From Aliidiomarina maris (GTDB lineage Bacteria; Pseudomonadota; Gammaproteobacteria; Enterobacterales; Alteromonadaceae): a DNA stretch of 64,000 bases. The first letter of the stretch is position 1. Each line of letters opens with the position of its first letter. The position numbers were made by a program, and so were the translations under genes. The stretch spans positions 1-64,000 of the forward strand of contig NZ_PIPK01000007.1 in assembly GCF_003987335.1 (NCBI RefSeq), given 5' to 3'. This document shows, piece after piece, positions 27,337 to 36,183 of the stretch. The notes beneath the pieces were generated by a model, which saw nothing but the letters and a program-made list of their open reading frames with translations, ran no database searches and was not told the DNA's origin.

Positions 27337-27711
27337 TGCTTCAAGTTGTTCGCGGGTCTTGCCGTGTGGCGTTGGTTTGCGGCTGTCACTGTCAATGTGT
27401 ACAAATACGATGTCGTCGGCGACACAAATGTTCTGTTTAGTCACTTTATTGCGCACCACACAAGTCACTGTTAATGAAGAACGGCCCACGGTTTTAATGG
27501 CTAAACCAAATTCAACCACGTCACCTTGGAACGCTGACGCTTCGAAGCTAATGGCGCCAATATGCTTAGTCACCAAGCTTTTAGCGTCCAGTTGGCAACT
27601 AGCAAAAATATAAGCCTCTTCGTCAATCCATTCAAGAATTCGGCCACCGAATAATGAGCCAGCAAAGTTTAAGTCGTTAGGCATTACTAAGCGACGGGAT
27701 AAAAAGCGCAT
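27316..27711 (-). CDS. Hotdog-fold acyl-CoA thioesterase (YciA/BACH type)
   Basis: This 131-residue protein begins MRFLSRRLVMPNDLNFAGSL, and the segment MPNDLNFAGSLFGG with the catalytic Asn/Asp region is diagnostic of YciA/BACH-type acyl-CoA hydrolases. Downstream are DEEAYIFAS and the KHIGAISFEA strand. It should hydrolyse fatty acyl-CoAs in the cytosol. The ATG at 27711 is preferred: AAGGAG lies 5 nt upstream, while a GTG at 27717 overlaps that site. The last codons and stop lie inside a terminator hairpin. Confidence 0.88.
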   Translation of the reverse strand: MRFLSRRLVMPNDLNFAGSLFGGRILEWIDEEAYIFASCQLDAKSLVTKHIGAISFEASAFQGDVVEFGLAIKTVGRSSLTVTCVVRNKVTKQNICVADDIVFVHIDSDSRKPTPHGKTREQLEAIKIEAP

Positions 27712-27808
27712 AATCACTCCTTAAATGAATGGAAATTAACACATATTATAAACGATAATTATGACGAATTTAGGCTTTTTAAATAGAAATAATCGAACGC
27801 GCAGATAT

Positions 27809-27840
27809 AAAAAAGGCGTTGTTTGCACAACGCCTTTTGC
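27809..27840 (-). terminator. Terminator after the His-rich TonB receptor gene
   Basis: AAAAGGCGTTGT (27811-27822) pairs with ACAACGCCTTTT (27827-27838) around TTGC, with A/T runs on both flanks. It lies about 30 nt past the receptor stop codon. Confidence 0.92.
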
Positions 27841-27868
27841 TTTATCACTTGTTCACCCAGCTTTTGGA

Positions 27869-30076
27869 TTAGAACGTCATGCGCACGCCTAAACCAATGT
27901 TGGTGCCTGGTAGTGGCGCATAATCACGAATGAATGAGTTGTGCACATAACCAAGACGGTTGTTCAAGTTCTCTGCGCGCAAATAGAATGCGATGTCTTG
28001 ACGACCTGCCATTTGCGGATAGAAATTGAGGTACGCGCTTAGAATACCAAACGAATCCGTAGGTGCTTCGAATTCAGCGGTATCATTTTGCGCCCAGTAT
28101 TGGGTATAGGTCACTTTTGCGTCCCAGTTAGCTTGCCTATAGCTTACATCAAGCCCCGTACGCTGTGCTGGAATGCGCGGTACATTGCCGCCGCTACGAA
28201 GCTTAGCGCGCGTATAGTCAGACCAAACACCAAAATGCCACTCATCGCTTAGTAGGTAATGCGCTGACACCTCGTAACCATATAGCTCGGCATCGGCTTG
28301 AGTATATTGAATCACCATCAAACCTGAACTATCGTGGCTGTGATCGTGGTCATGGCCATGGTCGTGATCGTGACCACCACCTAAACCTAAGTCCGCATCT
28401 AACTGAGAGCTCAACAAACCAGTATTACGGGTATAAATAAAATCGTTAATGCGGTTGTAGAATAGGTTGGCGTCAAAATGCCAGCGCTCACCGTGGTAAT
28501 GCGCGCCCAAGTCTAAATTTGCACCACGCTCTTTGCTAAGCGCATAATCGCGAAATGCAAGGTGATACTCTTCCGCATGATCATGGCTATGGTCATGGTC
28601 GCCATGGCTGTGGTCTTCGTGAATTTCGTAAATACCACCGATATCAAATGTACGGGTCGCAAAGTGAGCGCCATTTGAAAATAGCTCTGCAGCCATCGGT
28701 GCGCGCTCGCTATAAGCGATGTTAGCGCTAAAACGAAGTGCATCGCTTGCTTGGTATGTAGCACCTGCTGAAGCACTAAATGGGCGATAACTAATATCTT
28801 CGAGGCCTTCTGTCGACAGTTCTACGTGTTCCAGGCGCGCCCCAAGCTCGTAGGTAATTTGATCAACACGCTGTTCCGCTAGCCAAAACGCACCAACTAG
28901 GTTGGTTTCACTGCTTGGCGTGAAGGCTTCGAATCCAGATGACGCATAGTCATCACGCTTCAACTGAACACCAAACGCACCACGCCAGCCTGCTAGCTCT
29001 TGATGCCTTGCGGTTACTCTCAGTTCTGTTTGCTCAAGTTCGAAAGCCGACTCGACAACGCTTCCTTCAATTTCCTGGTGGGTTAGCTCAGTGTAACCAA
29101 AATTGATATTAATCCGTTCGATACCGGCAAACGGATTATTGAGCTGACCAAGAATTTGGAATCTGTCTTGCACCATGTCGGCAAAAATACCAGCATCGTG
29201 TCCGCCGTGGTCGTCTCCGCCGTGATCGTGTCCACCCTGATCGTCACCATGGTCATCGCTATGACCAGGAATACCATACTGGCGCTCTAAACGCCCATAG
29301 CTGGCGCCAATGAAGCCGCGCTGGCCAACAAAGCTGGCACCCACAGTGCCGCCAACGTCGTCGGTGAAACTATTATTAATAAGCTGTGAGCGCTCGCCGT
29401 CTGGATCGACAAACTCAGGCACGCGGTAATCATCGGCGTCACGTTTAAAGCCATCGATATGGAACGCAAAGTTACCCGTGCCATGGCGTAAACTAGCCGC
29501 TAGCGTGCGCTCATTCGCAGCACTGCCAACGCCTGCTGATACTTGGCCTTCAAGTTCATTAATTGCGGTACGCGGGACACGGTTATCCACGACGTTAACG
29601 ATACCGCCGCTGGCGCCACTGCCGTAGAGTAAGGTCGCAGGGCCACGTAAAACTTCAATTTGCTCTGCCGTCATTGATTCGGTCGATATCGCATGGTCAG
29701 GGCCGCCGCGTGAGATATCACCAACATCCAGGCCATTTTGTAAGATACGTACGCGCGGGCCATCAAGTCCGCGAATCACCGGGCTGCTGGCAGTCGGGCT
29801 GTAGTAGGTGCTCTGAATACCCGGTAAATTACGCAGTGTTTCACCTAAAGTCGGCGCTTGTGCTTCACGTAAACTATCGCCAGTGAGTACGTAAATTGGC
29901 TGTGCCGACTCAAGTGCCGTGCGATCTAGTGGGTTTGCGGTTACTACAATGCGCTCTAACTCTTGGTGAGTGTGTTCGTGCTCATTGTCATTTTGCGCCA
30001 TAGCGGGTGCAATGTATGCGGTGGCGAGGGCACTGCCGATCACTAATGCGAGTGGATGCTTTTTCATTAACTTCAT
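27869..30076 (-). CDS. TonB-dependent outer-membrane receptor with His/Asp-rich loops, ZnuD-like zinc receptor
   Basis: This 735-residue receptor has a signal peptide (cleavage near PAMAQ) and a plug domain (about 40-150; PVIRGLDGPRVRILQNGLDVGD, VLRGPATLLYGSGASGGIVNVVDNRVP). The rest is a 22-strand barrel ending LGVRMTF. Three loops are very rich in His/Asp (residues ~269-294, ~479-503, ~564-584) and the mature N-terminus has HEHTHQ. This is the pattern of ZnuD zinc receptors, where loops capture Zn2+. A Zur-like box at 30166-30184 supports a zinc role. ATG 30076 has AAGAG upstream; a GTG at 30085 is the alternative. Confidence 0.88.
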   Translation of the reverse strand: MKLMKKHPLALVIGSALATAYIAPAMAQNDNEHEHTHQELERIVVTANPLDRTALESAQPIYVLTGDSLREAQAPTLGETLRNLPGIQSTYYSPTASSPVIRGLDGPRVRILQNGLDVGDISRGGPDHAISTESMTAEQIEVLRGPATLLYGSGASGGIVNVVDNRVPRTAINELEGQVSAGVGSAANERTLAASLRHGTGNFAFHIDGFKRDADDYRVPEFVDPDGERSQLINNSFTDDVGGTVGASFVGQRGFIGASYGRLERQYGIPGHSDDHGDDQGGHDHGGDDHGGHDAGIFADMVQDRFQILGQLNNPFAGIERININFGYTELTHQEIEGSVVESAFELEQTELRVTARHQELAGWRGAFGVQLKRDDYASSGFEAFTPSSETNLVGAFWLAEQRVDQITYELGARLEHVELSTEGLEDISYRPFSASAGATYQASDALRFSANIAYSERAPMAAELFSNGAHFATRTFDIGGIYEIHEDHSHGDHDHSHDHAEEYHLAFRDYALSKERGANLDLGAHYHGERWHFDANLFYNRINDFIYTRNTGLLSSQLDADLGLGGGHDHDHGHDHDHSHDSSGLMVIQYTQADAELYGYEVSAHYLLSDEWHFGVWSDYTRAKLRSGGNVPRIPAQRTGLDVSYRQANWDAKVTYTQYWAQNDTAEFEAPTDSFGILSAYLNFYPQMAGRQDIAFYLRAENLNNRLGYVHNSFIRDYAPLPGTNIGLGVRMTF

Positions 30077-30165
30077 GGATAACACTCTTGTCTACTGTTT
30101 TGCGGAACGACTCGTATAGTCCATGCGTGCGCTTGCTATACAAGTCAACGCATCCTGTCTAAGTT

Positions 30166-30184
30166 CGTGTGATAATATAACATT
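30166..30184. promoter_or_regulatory. Zur-like operator between the TonB receptor and M28 peptidase genes
   Basis: Against the enterobacterial Zur consensus AATGTTATA-N-TATAACATT, the right half (30176-30184, TATAACATT) matches 9 of 9 and the left half (30166-30174) 6 of 9, with A at the centre. It lies 90 nt upstream of the receptor ATG and 122 nt upstream of the divergent peptidase. Zur represses zinc-uptake genes when zinc is abundant. Confidence 0.65.
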
Positions 30185-30305
30185 ACATCAAGGTAGGATA
30201 CAAACGCAAGCACATCACAGCAACAATCACTGCAACTTAGCATGGTGGTCTTTTTATAAACTGGTTACACTGCAAGCTGGATGATAACGATAAAAAGGTT
30301 GGATT

Positions 30306-31988
30306 ATGATTCAAAGTCGTATAATGCGCTCAGCGTGTACTGCTGTTGCCGCGTTGAGCGTTTTAGCCGCGTGTGCACAAACTTCGTATGTAGAACCCCA
30401 AGCGCGTGAGCACGCGGTGCGAGCTCACATGAAATTTATCGCCGATGATTTGCTAGAAGGTCGCGATACCGGTAGCCGCGGCTACGACATTGCAGCAAAT
30501 TATGTGGCATCGAATTATGAACAATTAGGTTTGCTTCCTTATGGTGAAGAAGAATACTTCCAGTGGATGCCTGCTATTCAAACTCGACTTGTAAGCAATA
30601 GTGCGAGCTTTACCATTCACGATGGCGATACCGATATTGATATGGCCTTTCCCCGTGCATTCTTTACTGGGCCAAGTGCGGCAGCGACAGAGCAGTCGGT
30701 GACTGCGGAACTTGTGTTTGTTGGTTTTGGTATGGCATCGGAGACATTCGGCTTCGATGACTACGCCGAGGTTGATGTTGACGGCAAAATTGTGGTGATG
30801 GTCACCGGCTGGCCGGATGATTTGCCGAGTGAAGAAGCAGCGCATTTAAGTCGTTTGAAAGCTGAATTAGCGGCTGAGCGCGGCGCGGTAGGCGTGATTA
30901 CCTTGCACACGCCGCAGCGTGAGCAGGTGCGCCCTTACGAAACCTCATTATTGTACCTAAATGCACCTAGCGTACGCTGGGTGAATCAAGACGGCGAGGT
31001 GCAAGGCAACGATAGTATTCAAGGTAGTGCTTATGTACATCATGAGCATGCAGAACCACTATTTGCTAATGCGCCAACATCGTTGCAAGAGGTGTTCGCA
31101 CAGCTTGAGCAAAACCAACGCCCACAAGCGTTTGATTTAGGTGTAAGCGCCACACTTTCGCGCCAATCAAGTCATGAAAACTTGCGTAGCCCCAATATTA
31201 TTGGCGTGATAGAGGGGTCAGATCCGACGCTTAAAGACGAGTATGTGGTGTATACCGCACACTTAGATCATTTAGGTTTGGCGCGTGATATGAGCACTGA
31301 TAACAAAGTGTTCAACGGATTGCTGGATAACGCTTCAGGCGTAGCCATTATGCTTGAAACGGCGCGTATGTTTGCTGAGGCAAAAGCACAAGGCCATGGG
31401 CCTCGTCGCTCAATTATGTTTGTGGCACTCACAGGCGAAGAGAAAGGCTTATTAGGGGCCGATTATTTTGCCGAGCACCCGCCTGTGGCGATTGAGAACA
31501 TGGTCGCAAACGTTAACCTTGATATGCCCGTATTGCTGTATCCGTTCGCCGATGTCGTTGCATTTGGTGCGGCACACTCCAGTTTAGGCGATGTGGTCGA
31601 AAGTGCAGCGGGTCGTTATGGCATTGCCTCAAGTCCTGATCCCATGCCGGAACAGGCTATATTTACACGTTCTGATCATTACATGCTGGTCACGCGTGGA
31701 ATTCCTGCGGTATTCTTAATGACAGGCTTTACCTCGCAGGACGAGGGCGAAGACGGTGGTGAAGTTTGGGCACGCTTTTTCGCTGAACAATATCACCGTC
31801 CACAAGATGATATTCCAAGCTTAACCGAAGCATATGGCGCTATTCGCTACGACTTTGGTGCCTTGTTCGCACAGATTAATTTTGCCATTGGCGAAGAAAT
31901 CGCGAATACCGCGGAGCGTCCTTACTGGTTGCCGCAAAGTTACTTCGGTGGTTTATATCGCACTGATGGGCCACAGTTGCGCCATTAA
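30306..31988 (+). CDS. M28-family zinc metallopeptidase lipoprotein with PA-like insert
   Basis: This 560-residue predicted lipoprotein has a lipobox LAAC (cysteine ~23). The N-terminal part (MKFIADDLLEGRDTGSRGYDIAANYV) is typical of M28 peptidases, followed by a PA-like insert (about 95-240). Zinc-ligand motifs follow in order: AHLDHLG (His), GLLDNASGVAI (bridging Asp), LTGEEKGLLG (catalytic Glu pair), NLDMP (Asp) and YHRPQDD (His). It probably acts as an aminopeptidase at the envelope. It is divergent from the zinc receptor and followed 21 nt later by a barrel protein and then a HIT protein, likely one operon. Confidence 0.88.
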   Translation: MIQSRIMRSACTAVAALSVLAACAQTSYVEPQAREHAVRAHMKFIADDLLEGRDTGSRGYDIAANYVASNYEQLGLLPYGEEEYFQWMPAIQTRLVSNSASFTIHDGDTDIDMAFPRAFFTGPSAAATEQSVTAELVFVGFGMASETFGFDDYAEVDVDGKIVVMVTGWPDDLPSEEAAHLSRLKAELAAERGAVGVITLHTPQREQVRPYETSLLYLNAPSVRWVNQDGEVQGNDSIQGSAYVHHEHAEPLFANAPTSLQEVFAQLEQNQRPQAFDLGVSATLSRQSSHENLRSPNIIGVIEGSDPTLKDEYVVYTAHLDHLGLARDMSTDNKVFNGLLDNASGVAIMLETARMFAEAKAQGHGPRRSIMFVALTGEEKGLLGADYFAEHPPVAIENMVANVNLDMPVLLYPFADVVAFGAAHSSLGDVVESAAGRYGIASSPDPMPEQAIFTRSDHYMLVTRGIPAVFLMTGFTSQDEGEDGGEVWARFFAEQYHRPQDDIPSLTEAYGAIRYDFGALFAQINFAIGEEIANTAERPYWLPQSYFGGLYRTDGPQLRH

Positions 31989-32009
31989 GGTATGGCTTTT
32001 GGGGTCAAT

Positions 32010-32645
32010 ATGTTGAGTTTAAAAGGCCGCTTATCGCGGCATGTGACGCGCTGTTTAATCGGCTTAGGGATGGTAAGCACAAGTATGTGTGTATCGTCAG
32101 CCATGGCCAGTGAGGAAGTGACGTCCAGCGGTTTTGCGTTGGAGTATCAAGGTATCCAGGCGCATTATTCAGATTTACCTGAAATCGGCGATTGGATGCC
32201 TGAGAACAAGTTCAACGAACGTGGCTTAGCATTGCGCTGGGAGTTTGATAACCAGTGGTTTGTTGAGGGCCGTGCAAGCCGAGGGCGGCATTTACGTTAT
32301 TTGCTTGAAGTCGAAGAAAACGAAGACGGTGAAGCGGAGTTTGAACAAGCTGACGGTCGTAATACCGCTTACGCGCTCGGTTTTGGTAAACGCATTTGGT
32401 TAAATTCGTACTTCTCCGTATTGCCGAGTGTTAGTTATGTGCATCGTGTTATCGACACCCCAGCACTGGCATCAAACTTTGACGGTCGCGCATTTGAACC
32501 GACTCGAACCCGTGAGCACTCAGCGGCTGTCGGTATCAAGGCTGAATATCGAGTGATTAGCCGGTTCGCAGTGTCCCTAAACTTCCACATGCTGAGCTCA
32601 GGCGAGCGCCAACAAGGCATTGGCGTTGCGTACTATTTTTATTAA
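32010..32645 (+). CDS. Small outer-membrane beta-barrel protein, unknown function
   Basis: This 211-residue protein has a signal peptide (cleavage near SAMASEE) and alternating amphipathic strands rich in Tyr/Trp/Arg. It ends GIGVAYYFY; a terminal aromatic residue is the BAM recognition signal. The size suits an 8- to 10-stranded barrel of the OmpA/OmpW kind, but I recognise no specific family. The ATG at 32010 is preferred because GGGG lies 5 nt upstream; an in-frame ATG at 31992 has poor spacing. It sits between the M28 peptidase and the HIT gene with gaps of 21 and 11 nt. Confidence 0.65.
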   Translation: MLSLKGRLSRHVTRCLIGLGMVSTSMCVSSAMASEEVTSSGFALEYQGIQAHYSDLPEIGDWMPENKFNERGLALRWEFDNQWFVEGRASRGRHLRYLLEVEENEDGEAEFEQADGRNTAYALGFGKRIWLNSYFSVLPSVSYVHRVIDTPALASNFDGRAFEPTRTREHSAAVGIKAEYRVISRFAVSLNFHMLSSGERQQGIGVAYYFY

Positions 32646-32656
32646 CCGGGAGTTAC

Positions 32657-33079
32657 ATGGTACAGGATAATTTTGAGCTGGATCCACGCTTAGCCAATGA
32701 TTGCGAGTTTGTGCTGGATTTACCGTTAAGTCGCGTGCTGCTGATGAATGATACGCAGTACCCGTGGTTTATTCTGGTGCCTCGCCGCACAGGGACGACT
32801 GAGTTGTTTGAGTTAAGCAGCGACGAGCTGGCGCAGTTTTGGCATGAGTCGCGCCAACTTAGCCTGGCTTTAATGGCGCTATTTAATGGCGATAAGCTAA
32901 ATATTGCGGCGCTAGGCAATGTAGTCAGTCAGCTGCATGTCCACCACGTGGTGCGTTATAAAGGCGACATTGCATGGCCACACCCAGTGTGGGGCCGCTA
33001 CCCAACCAAAGGTTATGAGCCAGAATTATTAGCGACTCGAGTAGAGCAGGTAAAAACTTGGTTCGCGACCCAGGCTTGA
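32657..33079 (+). CDS. HIT-domain protein
   Basis: This 140-residue histidine-triad hydrolase/transferase has the motif QLHVHHVVR (His-phi-His-His, with the last residue varied relative to HxHxHxx). The region YPWFILVPRRTGTTELFEL is typical of the proteobacterial Ap4A-hydrolase-like HIT subgroup. It likely hydrolyses dinucleoside polyphosphates or nucleoside phosphoramidates in the cytosol; substrate is unknown. GGGAG precedes the ATG. It is the last gene of the M28-barrel-HIT run and is convergent with fldB. Confidence 0.87.
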   Translation: MVQDNFELDPRLANDCEFVLDLPLSRVLLMNDTQYPWFILVPRRTGTTELFELSSDELAQFWHESRQLSLALMALFNGDKLNIAALGNVVSQLHVHHVVRYKGDIAWPHPVWGRYPTKGYEPELLATRVEQVKTWFATQA

Positions 33080-33101
33080 GGTTGGCATCTCGCCTTCTAG
33101 A

Positions 33102-33641
33102 TCAGGCTAACTCTGTCAGCACTTGGGTAACCCACTGAGCAATACGCTCATCGGACAGCTCGTACTGGCAATCTTCATCCAAGGCTAAGCCAACAAACTC
33201 GCTTTGGTCGGACGTTAGGCCTTTGGAAGCGATAAAGTCATAGCCCTGATTAGGCCAGAAGCCGATGCGCTTTAGCGTCGGCTGCTGCTCAGTATGTTGA
33301 TTGGCCTCATTGATGGCATCATGCAACATGCCTAGGGCGTCTTGAAACCACTCGGCATAACCGTTTTGATCGCCCATGCCAAATAGCGCAATAGTTTTGC
33401 CGCGCAGATCAACCTGTGCAATATCGTCCCAGTGATTTTCCCAATCTTCTTGCAACTCACCGAAATCCCAAGTTGAAATGCCGAAGATGAGGGTGTCATA
33501 TTGCTCGGCTTGGCTTAATGGCGTGTCTTTTATATTGTAGATGTCAACGATGTCGTCGCCGATGATGTCGCGAATTTTCTCCGCAGCAATTTCGGTATAA
33601 CAGGTGGTTGAGCCGTAAAATAAGCCGATTTTAAAACTCAT
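33102..33641 (-). CDS. fldB: Flavodoxin, FldB type
   Basis: This 179-residue long-chain flavodoxin has the FMN phosphate loop YGSTTCYTE near residues 9-17, the first isoalloxazine loop STWDFGELQEDW and the second around GMGDQNGYAEWFQDALG. The short insertion and the acidic C-terminus resemble FldB of gammaproteobacteria. It is a cytosolic low-potential electron carrier. AGGAG lies a few bases before the ATG. Which enzymes it serves here is not shown by context. Confidence 0.93.
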   Translation of the reverse strand: MSFKIGLFYGSTTCYTEIAAEKIRDIIGDDIVDIYNIKDTPLSQAEQYDTLIFGISTWDFGELQEDWENHWDDIAQVDLRGKTIALFGMGDQNGYAEWFQDALGMLHDAINEANQHTEQQPTLKRIGFWPNQGYDFIASKGLTSDQSEFVGLALDEDCQYELSDERIAQWVTQVLTELA

Positions 33642-33822
33642 ATATACTCCTAGGCTTCGCGTCGCATCGTAAAATATTCAAGTTATTGCCGATTGTACCA
33701 AACTTTGCGCGTCGCGGGCAGAAGATGACAGTGCGGGTTAGGGCGCGTATACTCAGCCCCCCATATGAGCGACTGCCGACAGCTCGCTAACCTATATACT
33801 GACCTACACGCGCAAGGTGCTT

Positions 33823-34122
33823 ATGACTGACAATACTTCGCAAAAAACTAGCCTGAGTGAATTAGTTGACCAATTAGAGCCGGTTTTTGATGAAGCCGTT
33901 GTTGACGGTAGTGACGATGAACTGTTTGCCAGTGGTTACTTACGGGGCCACTTTGATTTAGTCGCTGCACAATTAATGATGCAGGGTGAAACTGAAGCGA
34001 CTAAGTTGTGGCCTGCACTTGCAGCGGCGATTGAGCAGGCCAGTCATGAGCTCGCCCCAGCGGATCAAGTGCATGTGCAGAATTTGTATCTGACTCTACG
34101 CCGTCGCGCTGGTCTGGCATAA
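33823..34122 (+). CDS. yfcL: YfcL family protein
   Basis: This 99-residue, mostly helical acidic protein matches the YfcL family: LVDQLEPVFDEAVVDGSDDELFASGYLRGHFDLVAA near the start and a C-terminal NLYLTLRRRAG. No function is known to me. In E. coli yfcL also sits next to mnmC and fabB, and the same neighbours are here (though mnmC is on the opposite strand). AAGGTG precedes the ATG at 33823; a GTG at 33817 is less likely. It is convergent with mnmC, 8 nt apart. Confidence 0.9.
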   Translation: MTDNTSQKTSLSELVDQLEPVFDEAVVDGSDDELFASGYLRGHFDLVAAQLMMQGETEATKLWPALAAAIEQASHELAPADQVHVQNLYLTLRRRAGLA

Positions 34123-34130
34123 ACGCACTA

Positions 34131-36032
34131 CTAGGTGTTACGTTGCCGTCTGCTATCCGTGGCTTTTTGAATACGTGCGTCACAGGCTACAGCGCGTCCT
34201 AATATTTGGTCGCTTAAATAATCAGCCGCCCAAGGCGCGCTGGTTAATCCCCGCGAACCCAGGCCTGCAAACACCCAAACTCCCGGGTGCGAATGGGCAG
34301 GGTGAGCACCAATCAAGGGTAAATGGTCCGGTGTGGCCGCTCTGACTGAACGCCGCTGCGCGGTAACGGCGCCAACCTGTAGTTGTGTATGCTTCGCATG
34401 TAGTTGCATGTTGGCTTGGTTGTCGGCTTCCAATGGACTGCCGCACGTTGTTTCCATGTACTGATTTATTTGTGCTGCGGTGAGCGGTGTGAAGGTTGCG
34501 CCTAAGCAGTGTTGGCCATTGTCGGCGGGCGTTAGATAACCTTTGTGGCAGACTACTGCGTGGAGTTTCTCGCTTTGCGCAGTGGTTGCAACCTGAGTCA
34601 CTTGCCCCCCAACGGGGCGAATGGTCAAGCTTTCGCCGCCGCGAACGGCTAGCCCCGCACCGGTTGCCCATACCACATGATCGAAACTATCCGCGTTGCA
34701 GTCAGTCCCGACGGTCGTCGCGTTTTGGCTATGTAAGCGCCATCCGTGCTGACTGCGTTCAATGCGATTCACTATGTGATTGAAGTGAAGGCTGGCGCCG
34801 CTTAGTGCTACGAGCTTATTCACCACAGCAGCAGGACGGACCCAACCCGCATTCGAATACAACATCGCGCTTTCGCTTAGAGCACCCAGGGTTGTGAGAT
34901 CTGGATGCTGTTGGCTATTGACCGGCGTTACAATGTCTACGGGGTAGGGGGTGCGTTGTAATAACGCTTGCTGGCGCGTGGCTATGGTCTGGCTAAAGGG
35001 TAATTGCAGCATACCCTTAAAGAAACTATCGGCAGGGCAATATTGCTGGTAGTAGCGTTTGGCGATGTGCATGGCCTGCATATAAAACTGGCTGGTCGGG
35101 GTGTAATCGGCTTGCAATAGCGGATACACAGCGCCTTGCGGGTTGCCTGATGCCCCCATAGCTAAGCGGTCATCGGCACAATAAATATGCAGGTCTAAGT
35201 TTGAGTTTTTGAGTGTAAGGCTGTGTGCCATTGTCGCTGCAGCGATACCACCGCCGATAATCGCAATTCGGATGGGGCGGTGCCTATGCGCGTTCAAACT
35301 CGGCATTTGTGGTGATAATTTATGGCCTACGAGCATCTCGCGCTTATGCCGGTAGCCTTTGCGTTTACGCATTGCAAAGCCTGCCTGCTGCAGCCCTCGG
35401 CGCACATCGCCAACGGCGGTGAAAGTTGCTAAGGTACAACTCGGCGCTGCGCTTTTGGCCATGGCTTGATACAGCGTTGGCTGCCACATATCTGGGTTTT
35501 TACCGGGTGCAAAACCATCCAAAAACCAGGCATGCACTCTCTGATTGCAACTGCTCACCCAGCTAGGCAAGGTGTCCAGCACGTCGCCCAAATGCAAATC
35601 TAAGCTAATTCGTGGATGTAACCAAATTCGATACACACCAGCGATACAGGGTGGATATTGTTCTAGCAAAGCAGCGCTGAGTGATGCGAGTTGGGGCCAG
35701 TGCCGCAATGCCTGTGCGATGGCTTGCGCGGCCATTGGATAACGTTCGAAGCTGACCAATTGAAGCTGCGCCTCACTGGGCGCATGGTGTAAAAAAGCGG
35801 CGGCTGCAAGAAGCATGTTAAGGCCACTGCCGAAACCAGTTTCTGCTAGCACGAATGGATAATTAGCTGACCATTGGTGCCAGCGCTCGGGTAGCCGATT
35901 ACCTTGTATAAACACATACTCACTCTCAGCCGCACCGTCATGATTGGAAAAATAAATGTCATCAAACTGCCCTGAAATAGGCATTCCAAGGTGGTTAAAA
36001 TGGACTTGTGCTGGTTGAATAGGCTGAGCCAC
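34131..36032 (-). CDS. mnmC: Bifunctional tRNA (mnm5s2U34) biosynthesis protein MnmC
   Basis: MnmC finishes mnm5s2U at wobble position 34. The 633-residue protein is a two-domain fusion. The N-terminal ~250 residues are a SAM methyltransferase (LAETGFGSGLNMLLAAAAF, WFLDGFAPGKNPDMW). The C-terminal part is an FAD oxidoreductase starting with a dinucleotide motif (IRIAIIGGGIAAATMAHSL, ~260) and containing the late AATPDHLPLIGA segment. The start codon is GTG at 36032, with AAGGGAG 7 nt upstream. It is divergent from fabB, 151 nt apart. Confidence 0.96.
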   Translation of the reverse strand: MAQPIQPAQVHFNHLGMPISGQFDDIYFSNHDGAAESEYVFIQGNRLPERWHQWSANYPFVLAETGFGSGLNMLLAAAAFLHHAPSEAQLQLVSFERYPMAAQAIAQALRHWPQLASLSAALLEQYPPCIAGVYRIWLHPRISLDLHLGDVLDTLPSWVSSCNQRVHAWFLDGFAPGKNPDMWQPTLYQAMAKSAAPSCTLATFTAVGDVRRGLQQAGFAMRKRKGYRHKREMLVGHKLSPQMPSLNAHRHRPIRIAIIGGGIAAATMAHSLTLKNSNLDLHIYCADDRLAMGASGNPQGAVYPLLQADYTPTSQFYMQAMHIAKRYYQQYCPADSFFKGMLQLPFSQTIATRQQALLQRTPYPVDIVTPVNSQQHPDLTTLGALSESAMLYSNAGWVRPAAVVNKLVALSGASLHFNHIVNRIERSQHGWRLHSQNATTVGTDCNADSFDHVVWATGAGLAVRGGESLTIRPVGGQVTQVATTAQSEKLHAVVCHKGYLTPADNGQHCLGATFTPLTAAQINQYMETTCGSPLEADNQANMQLHAKHTQLQVGAVTAQRRSVRAATPDHLPLIGAHPAHSHPGVWVFAGLGSRGLTSAPWAADYLSDQILGRAVACDARIQKATDSRRQRNT

Positions 36033-36148
36033 CGATAAACTCCCTTGACGTCAGAGCGATAGATAACAAGTGCGGTGGCTGTCAGCCAGTCGTTACGTCA
36101 GCTAAGCCGACCACTTGCGCGAGCGTTTTCGTTTTTCGCTGAACGCGC

Positions 36149-36154
36149 TATGAT
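36149..36154 (+). promoter_or_regulatory. Candidate -10 element for fabB
   Basis: TATGAT lies 30 nt before the ATG. The -35 region (TTTTCG at 36126) is poor, which would suit activator-dependent transcription. I see no clear FadR or FabR palindrome. Confidence 0.35.
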
Positions 36155-36183
36155 AACGGCAAAACAGAACATAGGACAATCGA

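Noticed and set aside
28325-29270. His-rich repeat blocks considered as CRISPR or minisatellite
   Set aside because: The repeats are short codon-level HD runs inside an intact receptor frame, with no spacers.
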